Origin: Xylanibacter ruminicola | Lineage (GTDB): Bacteria > Bacteroidota > Bacteroidia > Bacteroidales > Bacteroidaceae | DNA length: 64,000 bases | NCBI GenBank assembly: GCA_015060625.1 | Contig: SUYC01000001.1 | Location: forward strand, 62,001 to 126,000 | Direction: 5' to 3' | Shown: positions 45,675-55,397 of the stretch, in pieces | Layout: each line of letters begins with the position of its first letter | How positions within the stretch are numbered: the stretch's first letter is position 1 | Translations under genes and position numbers: made by a program | The notes under the pieces: generated by a model | What the model saw: the letters and a program-made list of their open reading frames with translations, nothing else | Database searches by the model: none | What the model was told of the DNA's origin: nothing

Positions 45675-46835
45675 ATGAAAGCATTACGAAATTATCTCAA
45701 TAAGGTAAAGCCGAACTTTGAGGAGGGTGGTAAGCTGCATGCTTTCCGTTCGGTTTTCGATGGCTTTGAGACATTCCTTTTTGTGCCTAACGACACAGCA
45801 AAGGCAGGTGGCGTGAATATTCACGACGCTATCGACTCGAAGCGCATCATGAGTATGGTGGTTATCGCCCTGATGCCAGCCATGCTCTTTGGTATGTATA
45901 ACATCGGCTATCAGAACTATCTGGCAGCTGGCACCTTAGCTTCTGCCTCGTTCTTCGAGCTGTTTGCCTTTGGTTTCCTGGCCGTGCTGCCTAAGATTCT
46001 GGTGAGCTACATCGTTGGTCTGGGCATCGAGTTTGCCTGGGCACAATGGAAGGGTGAGGAAATCCAGGAGGGTTACCTCGTGTCGGGTATCATCATTCCT
46101 CTGATTATTCCTATCGGTTGTCCGTTGTGGATGCTGGCTCTGGCCTGCGCATTCTCGGTTATATTCTGTAAGGAAATTTTCGGTGGTACAGGTATGAACA
46201 TCTTCAACCCTGCTATTGCAGCACGTATGTTCCTGTTCTTCGCTTATCCTTCGAAGATGACTGGCGATACCGTTTGGGTGGCTCAGAACTCTATCTTCGG
46301 TCTGGGTAACGACCTGCCCGATGGATTCACAGCTGCTACACCACTTGGCCAGATTGCACAGAACATCAATCCTGATGCTTCAATCATGGATATGGTACTG
46401 GGCTTTATCCCCGGTTCAATCGGTGAGACTTCGCTCATCGCCATCGCCATTGGTGCTGCTATCCTGCTGTGGACAGGCATCGCCTCTTGGCGCACCATGC
46501 TCAGCGTATTCGTGGGTGGTGCCGTTCTGGCATTCATCTTCCAGAACACAGGTTCGTCGATGGTGTGGTGGCACCACTTCGTGATGGGTGGCTTTGCTTT
46601 CGGAGCTGTGTTTATGGCTACCGACCCTGTTACATCGTGCCGTACCGCTACCGGACAGTATATCTATGGATTCCTGATTGGCGCTATGGCCATCATCATC
46701 CGCGTGCTGAATGCCGGTTATCCTGAGGGTATGATGCTCGCCATCTTCTTTGGTAATATGTTTGCTCCAACTATCGACCATTTCGTTGTGGAGCGCAATA
46801 TCTCTAACCGCTTAAAGAGAGGAGGTCGCAAATGA
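45675..46835 (+). CDS. nqrB: Na+-NQR subunit B
   Basis: Operon position; multi-TM; FMATDPVTSCRTATGQYIYG. Confidence 0.95.
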   Translation: MKALRNYLNKVKPNFEEGGKLHAFRSVFDGFETFLFVPNDTAKAGGVNIHDAIDSKRIMSMVVIALMPAMLFGMYNIGYQNYLAAGTLASASFFELFAFGFLAVLPKILVSYIVGLGIEFAWAQWKGEEIQEGYLVSGIIIPLIIPIGCPLWMLALACAFSVIFCKEIFGGTGMNIFNPAIAARMFLFFAYPSKMTGDTVWVAQNSIFGLGNDLPDGFTAATPLGQIAQNINPDASIMDMVLGFIPGSIGETSLIAIAIGAAILLWTGIASWRTMLSVFVGGAVLAFIFQNTGSSMVWWHHFVMGGFAFGAVFMATDPVTSCRTATGQYIYGFLIGAMAIIIRVLNAGYPEGMMLAIFFGNMFAPTIDHFVVERNISNRLKRGGRK

Positions 46836-47431
46836 AACTGAATACAAACTCTAACGCGTACATTATTATATATAGCGCGGTGATGGTGGTTATCGTAGCC
46901 TTCCTGCTGGCATTTGTCTATCAGGCTCTGAAGCCTATGCAGGATGCTAACGTGGCACTCGACGTGAAAAAGCAGATTCTCTACTCGCTCAACATCCGCA
47001 ACCTGGATGGTGCCGAGGCCGAGGCAAAATATGCCGAGGTGGTAAAGACAGAGAAAGAAGATCATAGCCAGAAGGTATATGAGTGCCAGATTGATGGCAA
47101 GAATATCGTAGTAGTGTCACTCAAGGGCATGGGTCTTTGGGGCGGCATCAGCGGTTATCTGGCTGTTGACGAAGAGGGAAAAGTTTTCGGCGCATACTTC
47201 AACCACGAAGGCGAGACTGCTGGTCTGGGTGCTGAAATCAAGGACTCTCAGGAGTGGCAGGAGAAGTTTATCGGCAAGAAGATCTGGGACGAGCAGGGCA
47301 ACGTGGTTCTCTCAGTCGTTAAGAAGGTGGACAATCCAGAATCGCAGGTTGACTGTGTAACTGGTGCAACTCTCACTTCGAATGGTGTTGATGCCATGCT
47401 GAAGGATGGATTAAAAGGATTAAAGAAGTAA
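46832..47431 (+). CDS. nqrC: Na+-NQR subunit C
   Basis: FMN-attachment-type motif CVTGATLTSNGVDAML. Confidence 0.95.
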   Translation: MKLNTNSNAYIIIYSAVMVVIVAFLLAFVYQALKPMQDANVALDVKKQILYSLNIRNLDGAEAEAKYAEVVKTEKEDHSQKVYECQIDGKNIVVVSLKGMGLWGGISGYLAVDEEGKVFGAYFNHEGETAGLGAEIKDSQEWQEKFIGKKIWDEQGNVVLSVVKKVDNPESQVDCVTGATLTSNGVDAMLKDGLKGLKK

Positions 47432-47435
47432 AACT

Positions 47436-48059
47436 ATGGCATTATTCAGTAAACAAAATAAGGAGGTTTTCACAAACCCGTTGAATGTAGATCATCCAAT
47501 CCTCGGACAGGTGTTGGGTATCTGCTCGGCGCTGGCTGTCACATCGCAGCTCAAGCCCGCCATCGTGATGGGTCTGGCTGTAACTGTTATCACAGCCTTC
47601 TCTAACACCATCATCTCTATCATCCGCAACACTATCCCTAACCGCATCCGTATTGTGGTTCAGCTGGTAGTAGTGGCTGCGCTGGTAACTATCGTTAGCC
47701 AGATTCTGAAGGCTTTCGCTTACGACGTGAGCGTTCAGCTGAGTGTATATGTGGGATTGATTATCACCAACTGTATCCTGATGGGGCGCCTCGAGGCTTT
47801 TGCCATGCAGAACAAGCCCTGGCCTTCGTTCCTCGATGGTGTGGGCAACGGTCTGGGCTACGCTATGATCCTGGTCATCGTGGGTGCCGTTCGCGAGTTG
47901 CTGGGCCGTGGCTCTCTGCTGGGCTTCCAGATTATCCCCGATGCCTGCTACGACTTCGGTTATGTGAACAACGGTATGATGACGATGCCTGCTATGGCGC
48001 TGATTCTCGTGGGATGTGTGATTTGGGTTCATCGTGCTTACTTTTATAAGGAGAAATAA
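47436..48059 (+). CDS. nqrD: Na+-NQR subunit D
   Basis: Operon position; VQLSVYVGLIITNCILMGRLEAFAM. Confidence 0.95.
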   Translation: MALFSKQNKEVFTNPLNVDHPILGQVLGICSALAVTSQLKPAIVMGLAVTVITAFSNTIISIIRNTIPNRIRIVVQLVVVAALVTIVSQILKAFAYDVSVQLSVYVGLIITNCILMGRLEAFAMQNKPWPSFLDGVGNGLGYAMILVIVGAVRELLGRGSLLGFQIIPDACYDFGYVNNGMMTMPAMALILVGCVIWVHRAYFYKEK

Positions 48060-48062
48060 GAT

Positions 48063-48689
48063 ATGGAACACGCAATATCATTACTGTTCAGGTCGATTTT
48101 TGTCGACAATATGATCTTCGCTTTCTTCCTCGGCATGTGCTCTTATCTGGCTGTGTCGAAGACTGTGAAGACTTCGCTCGGACTCGGTCTCGCCGTGACC
48201 TTCGTGCTCACCGTTACCGTTCCTGTTAACTATCTGCTACAGACCAAGGTGCTGGGCCCCGACTGTCTGGTTGAGGGTGTAGATCTCAGCTATCTGTCGT
48301 TCATCCTCTTCATCGCTGTTATAGCAGGTATGGTGCAGCTGGTTGAGATGACTGTAGAGAAGTACTCACCATCGCTCTATGCTGCGCTGGGTATCTTCCT
48401 GCCTCTGATTGCTGTTAACTGCGCCATCATGGGAGCTTCGCTGTTCATGCAGCAGCGCATCCTGATGGATCCTTCTAACTCGCAGGCCATCACCAGCGTT
48501 TGGGATGCCATTATCTATGGCTTCGGCTCTGGTCTGGGTTGGGCGCTGGCCATCGTGGCCATGGGTGCCATCCGCGAAAAGATGCAGTATTCGGATGTGC
48601 CCAAGCCTCTGCAGGGCCTCGGCATCGTGTTTATCACCGTGGGCCTCATGGCTATGGCGATGATGTGTTTCTCAGGATTAAACATTTAA
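48063..48689 (+). CDS. nqrE: Na+-NQR subunit E
   Basis: Operon position; [21 protein letters not shown]. Confidence 0.95.
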   Translation: MEHAISLLFRSIFVDNMIFAFFLGMCSYLAVSKTVKTSLGLGLAVTFVLTVTVPVNYLLQTKVLGPDCLVEGVDLSYLSFILFIAVIAGMVQLVEMTVEKYSPSLYAALGIFLPLIAVNCAIMGASLFMQQRILMDPSNSQAITSVWDAIIYGFGSGLGWALAIVAMGAIREKMQYSDVPKPLQGLGIVFITVGLMAMAMMCFSGLNI

Positions 48690-48695
48690 TAAGGT

Positions 48696-49964
48696 ATGGC
48701 ACAGTTTATAGCATATAGTATAGGAGTGTTCCTCCTGGTAATCATCCTGCTGGTGATTATCCTGTTGGTGGCTAAGAAGTATCTCAGCCCCAGCGGCAAC
48801 GTGAATATTACAGTCAACGGCGACAGGGTGCTGAACGTGCCTCAGGGCAACAACCTGATGGCTACACTCAACGAGAACGGCATCTTCCTGCCTTCAGCTT
48901 GTGGCGGTAAGGCTTCGTGCGGACAATGTAAGGTGCAGGTGCTCGAAGGCGGTGGCGAGATTCTCGATTCAGAGAAGCCTCACTTCTCGCGCAAGCAGAT
49001 TAAGGACCATTGGCGCCTGGGTTGCCAATGCAAGGTGAAGGGCGACCTGAAGATTCATGTCGATGAGTCGATTCTGGGTGTTAAGGAGTACGAGTGTACC
49101 GTTATCTCTAACAAGAACGTGGCTACCTTCATCAAGGAGTTCAAGGTGCAGCTGCCTGCTGGTGCTCACATGGACTTCCTGCCTGGTTCGTATGCTCAGA
49201 TCAAGATTCCTAAGTTTGATTGCATCGACTATGATAAGGACTTCGATAAGTCGTTGATTGGCGACGAGTATCTGCCTGCATGGGAGAAGTTCGGACTGTT
49301 CCCACTCAAGTGTAAGAACCCCGAGGATACCATCCGTGCTTACTCTATGGCCAACTATCCTGCCGAGGGTGATGTGTTCATGCTCACCGTGCGTATCGCC
49401 ACACCTCCATTCAAGGCCGACCGTTCGGGCTTCATGGATGTGAACCCTGGTATCGCTTCAAGTTACATCTTCTCGCTGAAACCTGGCGACAAGGTTATCA
49501 TGAGCGGTCCTTACGGCGACTTCCACCCACACTTCGACTCGAAGAAGGAGATGATTTGGGTAGGTGGTGGTGCCGGTATGGCTCCTCTGCGCGCTCAGAT
49601 CATGCACATGACCAAGACGCTGCACACCACCGATCGCGAGATGCACTACTTCTATGGTGCTCGTGCGCTGAACGAGGTGTTCTATCTCGACGACTTCCTG
49701 GGACTGGAGAAGGAGTTCCCCAACTTCCACTTCCATCTGGCTCTGGACCGTCCAGATCCCGCTGCCGATGCTGCTGGCGTAAAATATACTCCAGGCTTTG
49801 TGCACCAGGTGATGCTGAACACTTATCTGAAGGACCACGAGGCTCCCGAGGATATCGAGTACTACATGTGTGGTCCTGGCCCCATGTCGAAGGCCGTGGT
49901 ATCTATGCTCGACTCGCTCGGCGTAGATCCCGAGTCGATCATGTACGATAACTTCGGCGGATAA
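48696..49964 (+). CDS. nqrF: Na+-NQR subunit F
   Basis: 2Fe-2S CGGKASCGQCKVQ; FAD/NAD-binding C-terminus. Confidence 0.96.
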   Translation: MAQFIAYSIGVFLLVIILLVIILLVAKKYLSPSGNVNITVNGDRVLNVPQGNNLMATLNENGIFLPSACGGKASCGQCKVQVLEGGGEILDSEKPHFSRKQIKDHWRLGCQCKVKGDLKIHVDESILGVKEYECTVISNKNVATFIKEFKVQLPAGAHMDFLPGSYAQIKIPKFDCIDYDKDFDKSLIGDEYLPAWEKFGLFPLKCKNPEDTIRAYSMANYPAEGDVFMLTVRIATPPFKADRSGFMDVNPGIASSYIFSLKPGDKVIMSGPYGDFHPHFDSKKEMIWVGGGAGMAPLRAQIMHMTKTLHTTDREMHYFYGARALNEVFYLDDFLGLEKEFPNFHFHLALDRPDPAADAAGVKYTPGFVHQVMLNTYLKDHEAPEDIEYYMCGPGPMSKAVVSMLDSLGVDPESIMYDNFGG

Positions 49965-49990
49965 TCCGTTATCCCCCGCAAATCATAATA

Positions 49991-50030
49991 AAAGTGCAGC
50001 GCCATCAAGGTTGCTGCACTTTTTTTTATT
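49991..50030 (+). terminator. nqr operon terminator
   Basis: AAAGTGCAGC-...-GCTGCACTTTTTTTT. Confidence 0.8.
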
Positions 50031-50035
50031 AGAAA

Positions 50036-50776
50036 TTATCTTGCTCCGAGGATTTCTTTGGCGACGGAGATTTGCTCGGGGGTGGGAGGGGCTACGTCTT
50101 TTAATGAGTAGGCGATGCCCAGATTGTCCCACTTGAAGGTGCCCAGGGTGTGGTAGGGTAGTACTTCTATGCGCTGCACATTTGTGAGCGTGTCGATGAA
50201 GTGGCGCAGTTGCGTGAGCTGGGCCTCGTCGGTGGTGATGCCGGGCACGAGCACGTGACGAATCCACACGGGTTTCTGGATATCCGACAGATAGCGGGCG
50301 CAGTCCAGAATCTGCTCGTTGCCGTGGCCGGTGAGCCAGCGGTGGCGCTCGCTGTCGATGTGCTTAATGTCGAGCAGCACCAGGTCGGTGGCCTGCATCA
50401 GACGCTCGAACTTGGCAAAGAAAGGCTCCTGGCGGGTGAAGGGCTGGGCTGACGTGTCGAGACAGGTGTTGATGCCGCGGCGATGGGCCTCTTCGAACAG
50501 ATGGATGAGGAAATCGATCTGCAGCAGCGCCTCGCCACCGCTCACGGTGATGCCGCCATCGGGGCCCCAGTAGCTGCGGTAGCGCTCGGCCTTGTCGAGC
50601 AGTTCGGCTACGGTAGCCGTGGTGCCACACTGGTCGGAGCCCAGGCGCCAGGTGTCGGGATTGTGGCAGTAGCGACAACGCATCTGACAGCCCTGCAGGA
50701 AAATCAGAAACCGAATCCCTGGCCCATCAACAGAGCCAAAGGATTCGGTGGAGTGTATATAGCCTTTACTATTCAT
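50036..50776 (-). CDS. pflA: Pyruvate formate-lyase activating enzyme
   Basis: ESFGSVDGPGIRFLIFLQGCQMRCRYCHNPDTW. Confidence 0.95.
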   Translation of the reverse strand: MNSKGYIHSTESFGSVDGPGIRFLIFLQGCQMRCRYCHNPDTWRLGSDQCGTTATVAELLDKAERYRSYWGPDGGITVSGGEALLQIDFLIHLFEEAHRRGINTCLDTSAQPFTRQEPFFAKFERLMQATDLVLLDIKHIDSERHRWLTGHGNEQILDCARYLSDIQKPVWIRHVLVPGITTDEAQLTQLRHFIDTLTNVQRIEVLPYHTLGTFKWDNLGIAYSLKDVAPPTPEQISVAKEILGAR

Positions 50777-53022
50777 TAGAGGCTCTCATGAGATTGACGT
50801 GCAATAACATCCTCCTGCTGCTCGCGAGTGAGGTCGATGAACTTCACGGCGTAACCCGACACGCGGATGGTGAAGTTGGCATACTCAGGCTTCTCGGGAT
50901 GCTCCATGGCATCGCGCAGCTTCTCGATACCAAACACGTTCACATTCAGGTGGTGAGCACCACGGCTGAAGTAACCGTCCATCACGCGCACCAGCGTGTT
51001 GGCACGCTCCTCGTCGTTCTGACCCAGGGCGCTTGGGCTGATGGTCTGAGTGTTTGAGATACCGTCGAGAGCATACTCGTAAGGCAGCTTGGCTACTGAG
51101 TTGAGCGATGCCAGCAGACCGTTCTTCTCGGCACCATAGCTTGGGTTAGCACCAGGTGAGAGAGGAGTGCCGGCACGACGACCGTCGGGCAGGTTGCCTG
51201 TATATTTACCATAAACCACGTTAGAGGTGATGGTGAGGATAGAGCAGGTTGGGGTAGCGTTACGATAAGTAGCGTGCTTGCGAATCTTCTTAACGAAGGT
51301 CTTGAGCAGCCATACAGCAATCTCGTCGGCGCGGTCGTCGTCGTTACCGTAGCGTGGGAAGTCGCCCTCGGCCACATAGTCAACGTTGAATCCCTCCTCG
51401 TCGCGAATCATTTTTACTTTCGCATATTTCACAGCAGAAATAGAATCTACCACGTGTGAGAATCCAGCGATACCGGTAGCGAAGGTGCGGCGCACGTTGG
51501 TGTCGATGAGGGCCATCTCGGCAGCCTCGTAGAAGTACTTATCGTGCATGTAGTGGATGAGGTTGAGCGTGTTGACATACACACCTGCCAGCCAGTCCAT
51601 AGCCTGGTCGAAGCGTGGAGCCAGCTCCTCCCATGTCAGATACTCGTCCTTGATGGGACGGAAACCAGGAGCTACCTGCTCGCGGGTCTTGGCATCCACA
51701 CCACCGTTGCAGGCGTAGAGGAAACACTTGGCCAGGTTGGCACGAGCTCCGAAGAACTGCATCTCCTTACCAGTCTGAGTGGCGCTGACGCAGCAGCAGA
51801 TGCTATAATCGTCACCCCAAACAGGACGCATCACTTCGTCGTTCTCGTACTGGATAGAGCTGGTCTTCACCGAAATCATGGCCGCATACTTCTTGAAGTT
51901 CTCGGTGAGTCGTGGTGAGTAAAGTACGGTGAGGTTTGGCTCAGGTGAAGGACCCATGTTCTCCAGAGTGTGGAGGAAACGGTAGTCGTTCTTGGTCACC
52001 ATGTGGCGTCCGTCCATGCCCATGCCACCTACTTCGAGTGTAGCCCAAACGGGGTCGCCCGAGAAGAGCTCGTTGTAAGATGGGATGCGGGCGAACTTCA
52101 CCATGCGGAACTTCATCACCAGGTGGTCGATAAGCTCCTGTGCCTCGGCCTCGGTCAGAGTGCCCTCTTCCATATCGCGCTGGATGTAGATGTCGAGGAA
52201 GGTTGATACGCGGCCTACCGACATGGCAGCACCGTTCTGAGTCTTGATGGCAGCCAGATAGCCGAAGTAGAGCCACTGTACGGCCTCGCGGGCATTGGCA
52301 GCAGGCTGCGAGATGTCGAAGCCATAGATTTGTGCCATAGCCTTCATCTCCTTCAGGGCCTTGATCTGCATGGAGATCTCCTCGCGCTGACGGATCACGT
52401 CGTCACTCATCACACCAGCACCGCAGTTGCGCTTATCCTCTTCTTTCTCGGCGATGATGAAGTCGATACCATAGAGGGCCACGCGACGGTAGTCGCCCAC
52501 GATACGTCCGCGACCATAGGTGTCGGGCAGACCGGTCAGGATGTGGTTGTGGCGCACGTGCTTCATCTCCTCGGTGTAAGCATCAAATACGCCATCGTTG
52601 TGCGTCTTGCAATACTTGGTGAAGATCTCGTGCAGTTTCTCTGATGGCTTGTAGCCGTAGTTGGTGCAGGCCTGCTCAGCCATCTTGATGCCGCCGAAAG
52701 GCATGAAGGCGCGCTTCAGGGGTTTATCGGTCTGCAGACCAACCACTTTCTCCAGCTCCTTCTGGCTCTCGTCGATGTAGCCGGGGCCATAAGCCGTCAT
52801 GCTCGACACAATCTCTGTCTCCATGTCGAGCACACCGCCCTTGGCACGCTCCTCCTTCTGCAGTTCCTGCAGTCGGCCCCACAAGATGTTGGTAGCCTCT
52901 GTAGGCTCGGCCAGGAATGACTCGTCGCCTTCGTAAGCTGTGTAGTTGTTCTGAATAAAGTCTCTGAGGTTGACCTCTTCGGTCCATTTGGTTCCTTTAA
53001 AACCACGCCATTCTTTACGCAT
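50776..53022 (-). CDS. pflB: Formate C-acetyltransferase
   Basis: C-terminal glycyl-radical [11 protein letters not shown]; internal [10 protein letters not shown]. Confidence 0.97.
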   Translation of the reverse strand: MRKEWRGFKGTKWTEEVNLRDFIQNNYTAYEGDESFLAEPTEATNILWGRLQELQKEERAKGGVLDMETEIVSSMTAYGPGYIDESQKELEKVVGLQTDKPLKRAFMPFGGIKMAEQACTNYGYKPSEKLHEIFTKYCKTHNDGVFDAYTEEMKHVRHNHILTGLPDTYGRGRIVGDYRRVALYGIDFIIAEKEEDKRNCGAGVMSDDVIRQREEISMQIKALKEMKAMAQIYGFDISQPAANAREAVQWLYFGYLAAIKTQNGAAMSVGRVSTFLDIYIQRDMEEGTLTEAEAQELIDHLVMKFRMVKFARIPSYNELFSGDPVWATLEVGGMGMDGRHMVTKNDYRFLHTLENMGPSPEPNLTVLYSPRLTENFKKYAAMISVKTSSIQYENDEVMRPVWGDDYSICCCVSATQTGKEMQFFGARANLAKCFLYACNGGVDAKTREQVAPGFRPIKDEYLTWEELAPRFDQAMDWLAGVYVNTLNLIHYMHDKYFYEAAEMALIDTNVRRTFATGIAGFSHVVDSISAVKYAKVKMIRDEEGFNVDYVAEGDFPRYGNDDDRADEIAVWLLKTFVKKIRKHATYRNATPTCSILTITSNVVYGKYTGNLPDGRRAGTPLSPGANPSYGAEKNGLLASLNSVAKLPYEYALDGISNTQTISPSALGQNDEERANTLVRVMDGYFSRGAHHLNVNVFGIEKLRDAMEHPEKPEYANFTIRVSGYAVKFIDLTREQQEDVIARQSHESL

Positions 53023-53146
53023 AAATCTTTTGTGTTTTTTGTGAAAATACCTATTGTTTTGATTTCGGCTGCAAAGGTACTAAAATTTTGCGAACCGTGC
53101 AACTTTTTTGCGTAACAATATTTAGGTATTTACGTAACACCGATTT

Positions 53147-54547
53147 TTATTTGGCGATTTTCTGGCCGTCCACCACATAAATGCCGTGTGGCAATTCGTC
53201 GATGGTGGTGGCCGAAAGGCGGGTGCCGTTCAGGTTGTAGATGCCCTTCTGGGTGCTGATGTTGCGGTCGGTGTGTGGGCTGCTGATGCCGCTGGTGGGT
53301 TCGCCGCCTGCCAGTCCGCGCACAAATCCGGCATAGGCATGCTTGCGGTTGTAGCTCAGGTCCCAGATGCCCACGGGCTCATTTCGTCGCCACATATATT
53401 TCATGTCGGGTGCATCGGTGGGGCACCATTGGCAGATGCCCCATTGTTGGTCGGCAGGTATCACGCGCAGGTACTCCTGTATAATCCACTCGTAGAAGCT
53501 GGCCATCTTCTGGTGTTCGGCCTCGGTTAGCTGGGGTGTTTTGGTTTTGTCGCCCCATCGGTTGTTGGTGCCGCGCACGTAGCCCATGTCCATCTCGCTG
53601 ATGCGGCACAGTTTGCCGCTGGCAGCCATCACTTCGAACATGGTGGTGATGTGCTGCTTGATGCTGGTCATGGTGTTATCGTCCTCAAAGCAGGTGATGT
53701 GCATCTGGGTGCCGATGCCGTCGATATGGGTTTCGCCGTCGGCCTCCCATTTCTTAATCCAGTTAACCAGGCTCTTCACCTTCTTGTTGCCGTCCCAGTC
53801 GCTCTCCAGGTTGTAGTCGTTGATAAATAGCTTCACGTCCTTGGGTCCGTATTTGCGAGCCAGTCGGCAGGCTTGGCGCACGTAGTCGAGATCGCCCAGA
53901 TGGTCTTGCCAGAAGAAGGCGTCGCCACCCACATCCCAGGTACCTTTCTTATAGGCGTCGGAGTGCTGCAGCGTGTAGTTGCCCTGACCGTCGTTGCCAT
54001 CGCCAGCGATAGCCTCGTTCACCAGGTCCCATGCCTTCACCTTGCCGTTGCAAGCCTCCATCATGCCCTTAATCCACTTGTCCATGGCATACACCAGGGT
54101 GTCGTGGCGCACCTGCTGACTCTGCCCGCTGATCAGACTGCGCAACCAGGCATTGGGCTGCTGCGAGTGCCAGGCCAGGGTGTGGCCGTAAACGTTCAGT
54201 CCGGCCTCGGTGGCAGCCTGCACGTAGCGCTTCACGTTGGCAAAGTTCATATTGCCGTTGGCATCCACGCAACTGCCCATCTTCATGGCGTTGCCGGCCA
54301 CAGTTTCGGTAAAATTCTTGTTCACCAGGTTTCTGAATGCTTGATTGCTGAAGTAATCGTTCACGGTAGTGCCGATGCCCAGTTTAAAGTTGGGGTACTT
54401 TTCGTAGTTGATATAATCTTTCAGGGCCTGATAATTGTCGAGATAGCGATAGTTGCTATTGTTAGGTTTACCCAGTTCGAATTTCTCTTGTGCTGCCACG
54501 GCGGTTGAAAGGCTGGCAGCCAGTACACACATTAGGATTTGTTTCAT
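53147..54547 (-). CDS. Endo-1,4-beta-xylanase, GH10
   Basis: GHTLAWHSQQPNAWL; WDLVNEAI; signal peptide. Confidence 0.93.
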   Translation of the reverse strand: MKQILMCVLAASLSTAVAAQEKFELGKPNNSNYRYLDNYQALKDYINYEKYPNFKLGIGTTVNDYFSNQAFRNLVNKNFTETVAGNAMKMGSCVDANGNMNFANVKRYVQAATEAGLNVYGHTLAWHSQQPNAWLRSLISGQSQQVRHDTLVYAMDKWIKGMMEACNGKVKAWDLVNEAIAGDGNDGQGNYTLQHSDAYKKGTWDVGGDAFFWQDHLGDLDYVRQACRLARKYGPKDVKLFINDYNLESDWDGNKKVKSLVNWIKKWEADGETHIDGIGTQMHITCFEDDNTMTSIKQHITTMFEVMAASGKLCRISEMDMGYVRGTNNRWGDKTKTPQLTEAEHQKMASFYEWIIQEYLRVIPADQQWGICQWCPTDAPDMKYMWRRNEPVGIWDLSYNRKHAYAGFVRGLAGGEPTSGISSPHTDRNISTQKGIYNLNGTRLSATTIDELPHGIYVVDGQKIAK

Positions 54548-54642
54548 TGCGATATTTACGTTGATAATTAATTAGCTATTGTAATAAATCGCCTGCAAAA
54601 GTACACGTTTTTTTTGAAAAACCATCATAAACGTACAAAAAA

Positions 54643-54680
54643 AGAGGCAAAAACTTTTTTGGAGTTTTGCCTCTTTGGTA
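54643..54680. terminator. Hairpin terminator
   Basis: AAAGAGGCAAAA-loop-GTTTTGCCTCTTT. Confidence 0.7.
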
Positions 54681-54682
54681 GG

Positions 54683-55132
54683 TTACTCGTCTTTTGCTAT
54701 TGTATTATAATAATGTGTCTCGATGGCTTCGCAGCCATCCAGAATGCTACGATGTATATGTCTATTTTTGTCTGGCCCATAGGCATTGTACCGTTTACCT
54801 TCGGGGGTATAATTACATTTAAATCCAGTAATGTGTCGATCGCGCCTAAATTCTTTTGGATTATCTACGCATACACTCTTTACTGAGATAGACAACTTGC
54901 CCATCTCTTTTAAATCTACGGTATAGCCGTTCTGCATGTAGAACTTCACGGTGTCGAACAGTTCACGTAATACGAGCCTGACATCGGAGGCTTTTGCTGT
55001 GCAATTTTCCTCAATCATCTCCTCGATATCTTCCAATGAGATAACGCCTTGTTTCACGGTGTGAGCGTAATACTTACCATAGTTTTTACTACCCTTGATT
55101 TTGTTCTGTAGAAGTCTGTACTGTATAGCCAT
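54683..55132 (-). CDS. HU/IHF-like DNA-binding protein
   Basis: Starts MAIQYRLLQNKIKGSKNYGKYYAHTVKQGVISLEDI, typical of Bacteroidales HU-like proteins. Confidence 0.75.
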   Translation of the reverse strand: MAIQYRLLQNKIKGSKNYGKYYAHTVKQGVISLEDIEEMIEENCTAKASDVRLVLRELFDTVKFYMQNGYTVDLKEMGKLSISVKSVCVDNPKEFRRDRHITGFKCNYTPEGKRYNAYGPDKNRHIHRSILDGCEAIETHYYNTIAKDE

Positions 55133-55147
55133 AATTCGTTTTTGCTA

Positions 55148-55155
55148 CAAAGGTA
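55148..55155 (-). promoter_or_regulatory. -7 box for the HU-like gene
   Basis: TACCTTTG on the minus strand. Confidence 0.4.
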
Positions 55156-55189
55156 ATACATTTTTAAGCCGATTCCAAATTATTTGCTA

Positions 55190-55275
55190 ATTATTTCACT
55201 GAAATTGAAAAACAAATTCACTGAATTTGCTTATCAAATACACTGAATTTGTAAACCAAATATACTGAATTTGGT
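55190..55275. repeat. Four-copy 22-bp-period array with dyad CAAATTCA-C-TGAATTTG
   Basis: CACTGAAATTG/CACTGAATTTG/CACTGAATTTG/TACTGAATTTG starting at 55197, 55219, 55241 and 55263. Confidence 0.85.
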
Positions 55276-55397
55276 TACAGACTTCCTTGTTCGTCTCATG
55301 ACGGCTCCCTGCCACTATATTCGTATCGACTATTATATATATATTAATGTGTATTTTCTGTGTATTATCGATTATATTTCGTATTTTTGCAAGCGAT

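Noticed and set aside
55190-55275. 22-bp periodic repeats as CRISPR
   Set aside because: Inter-core sequence is short and itself repetitive; no cas genes.
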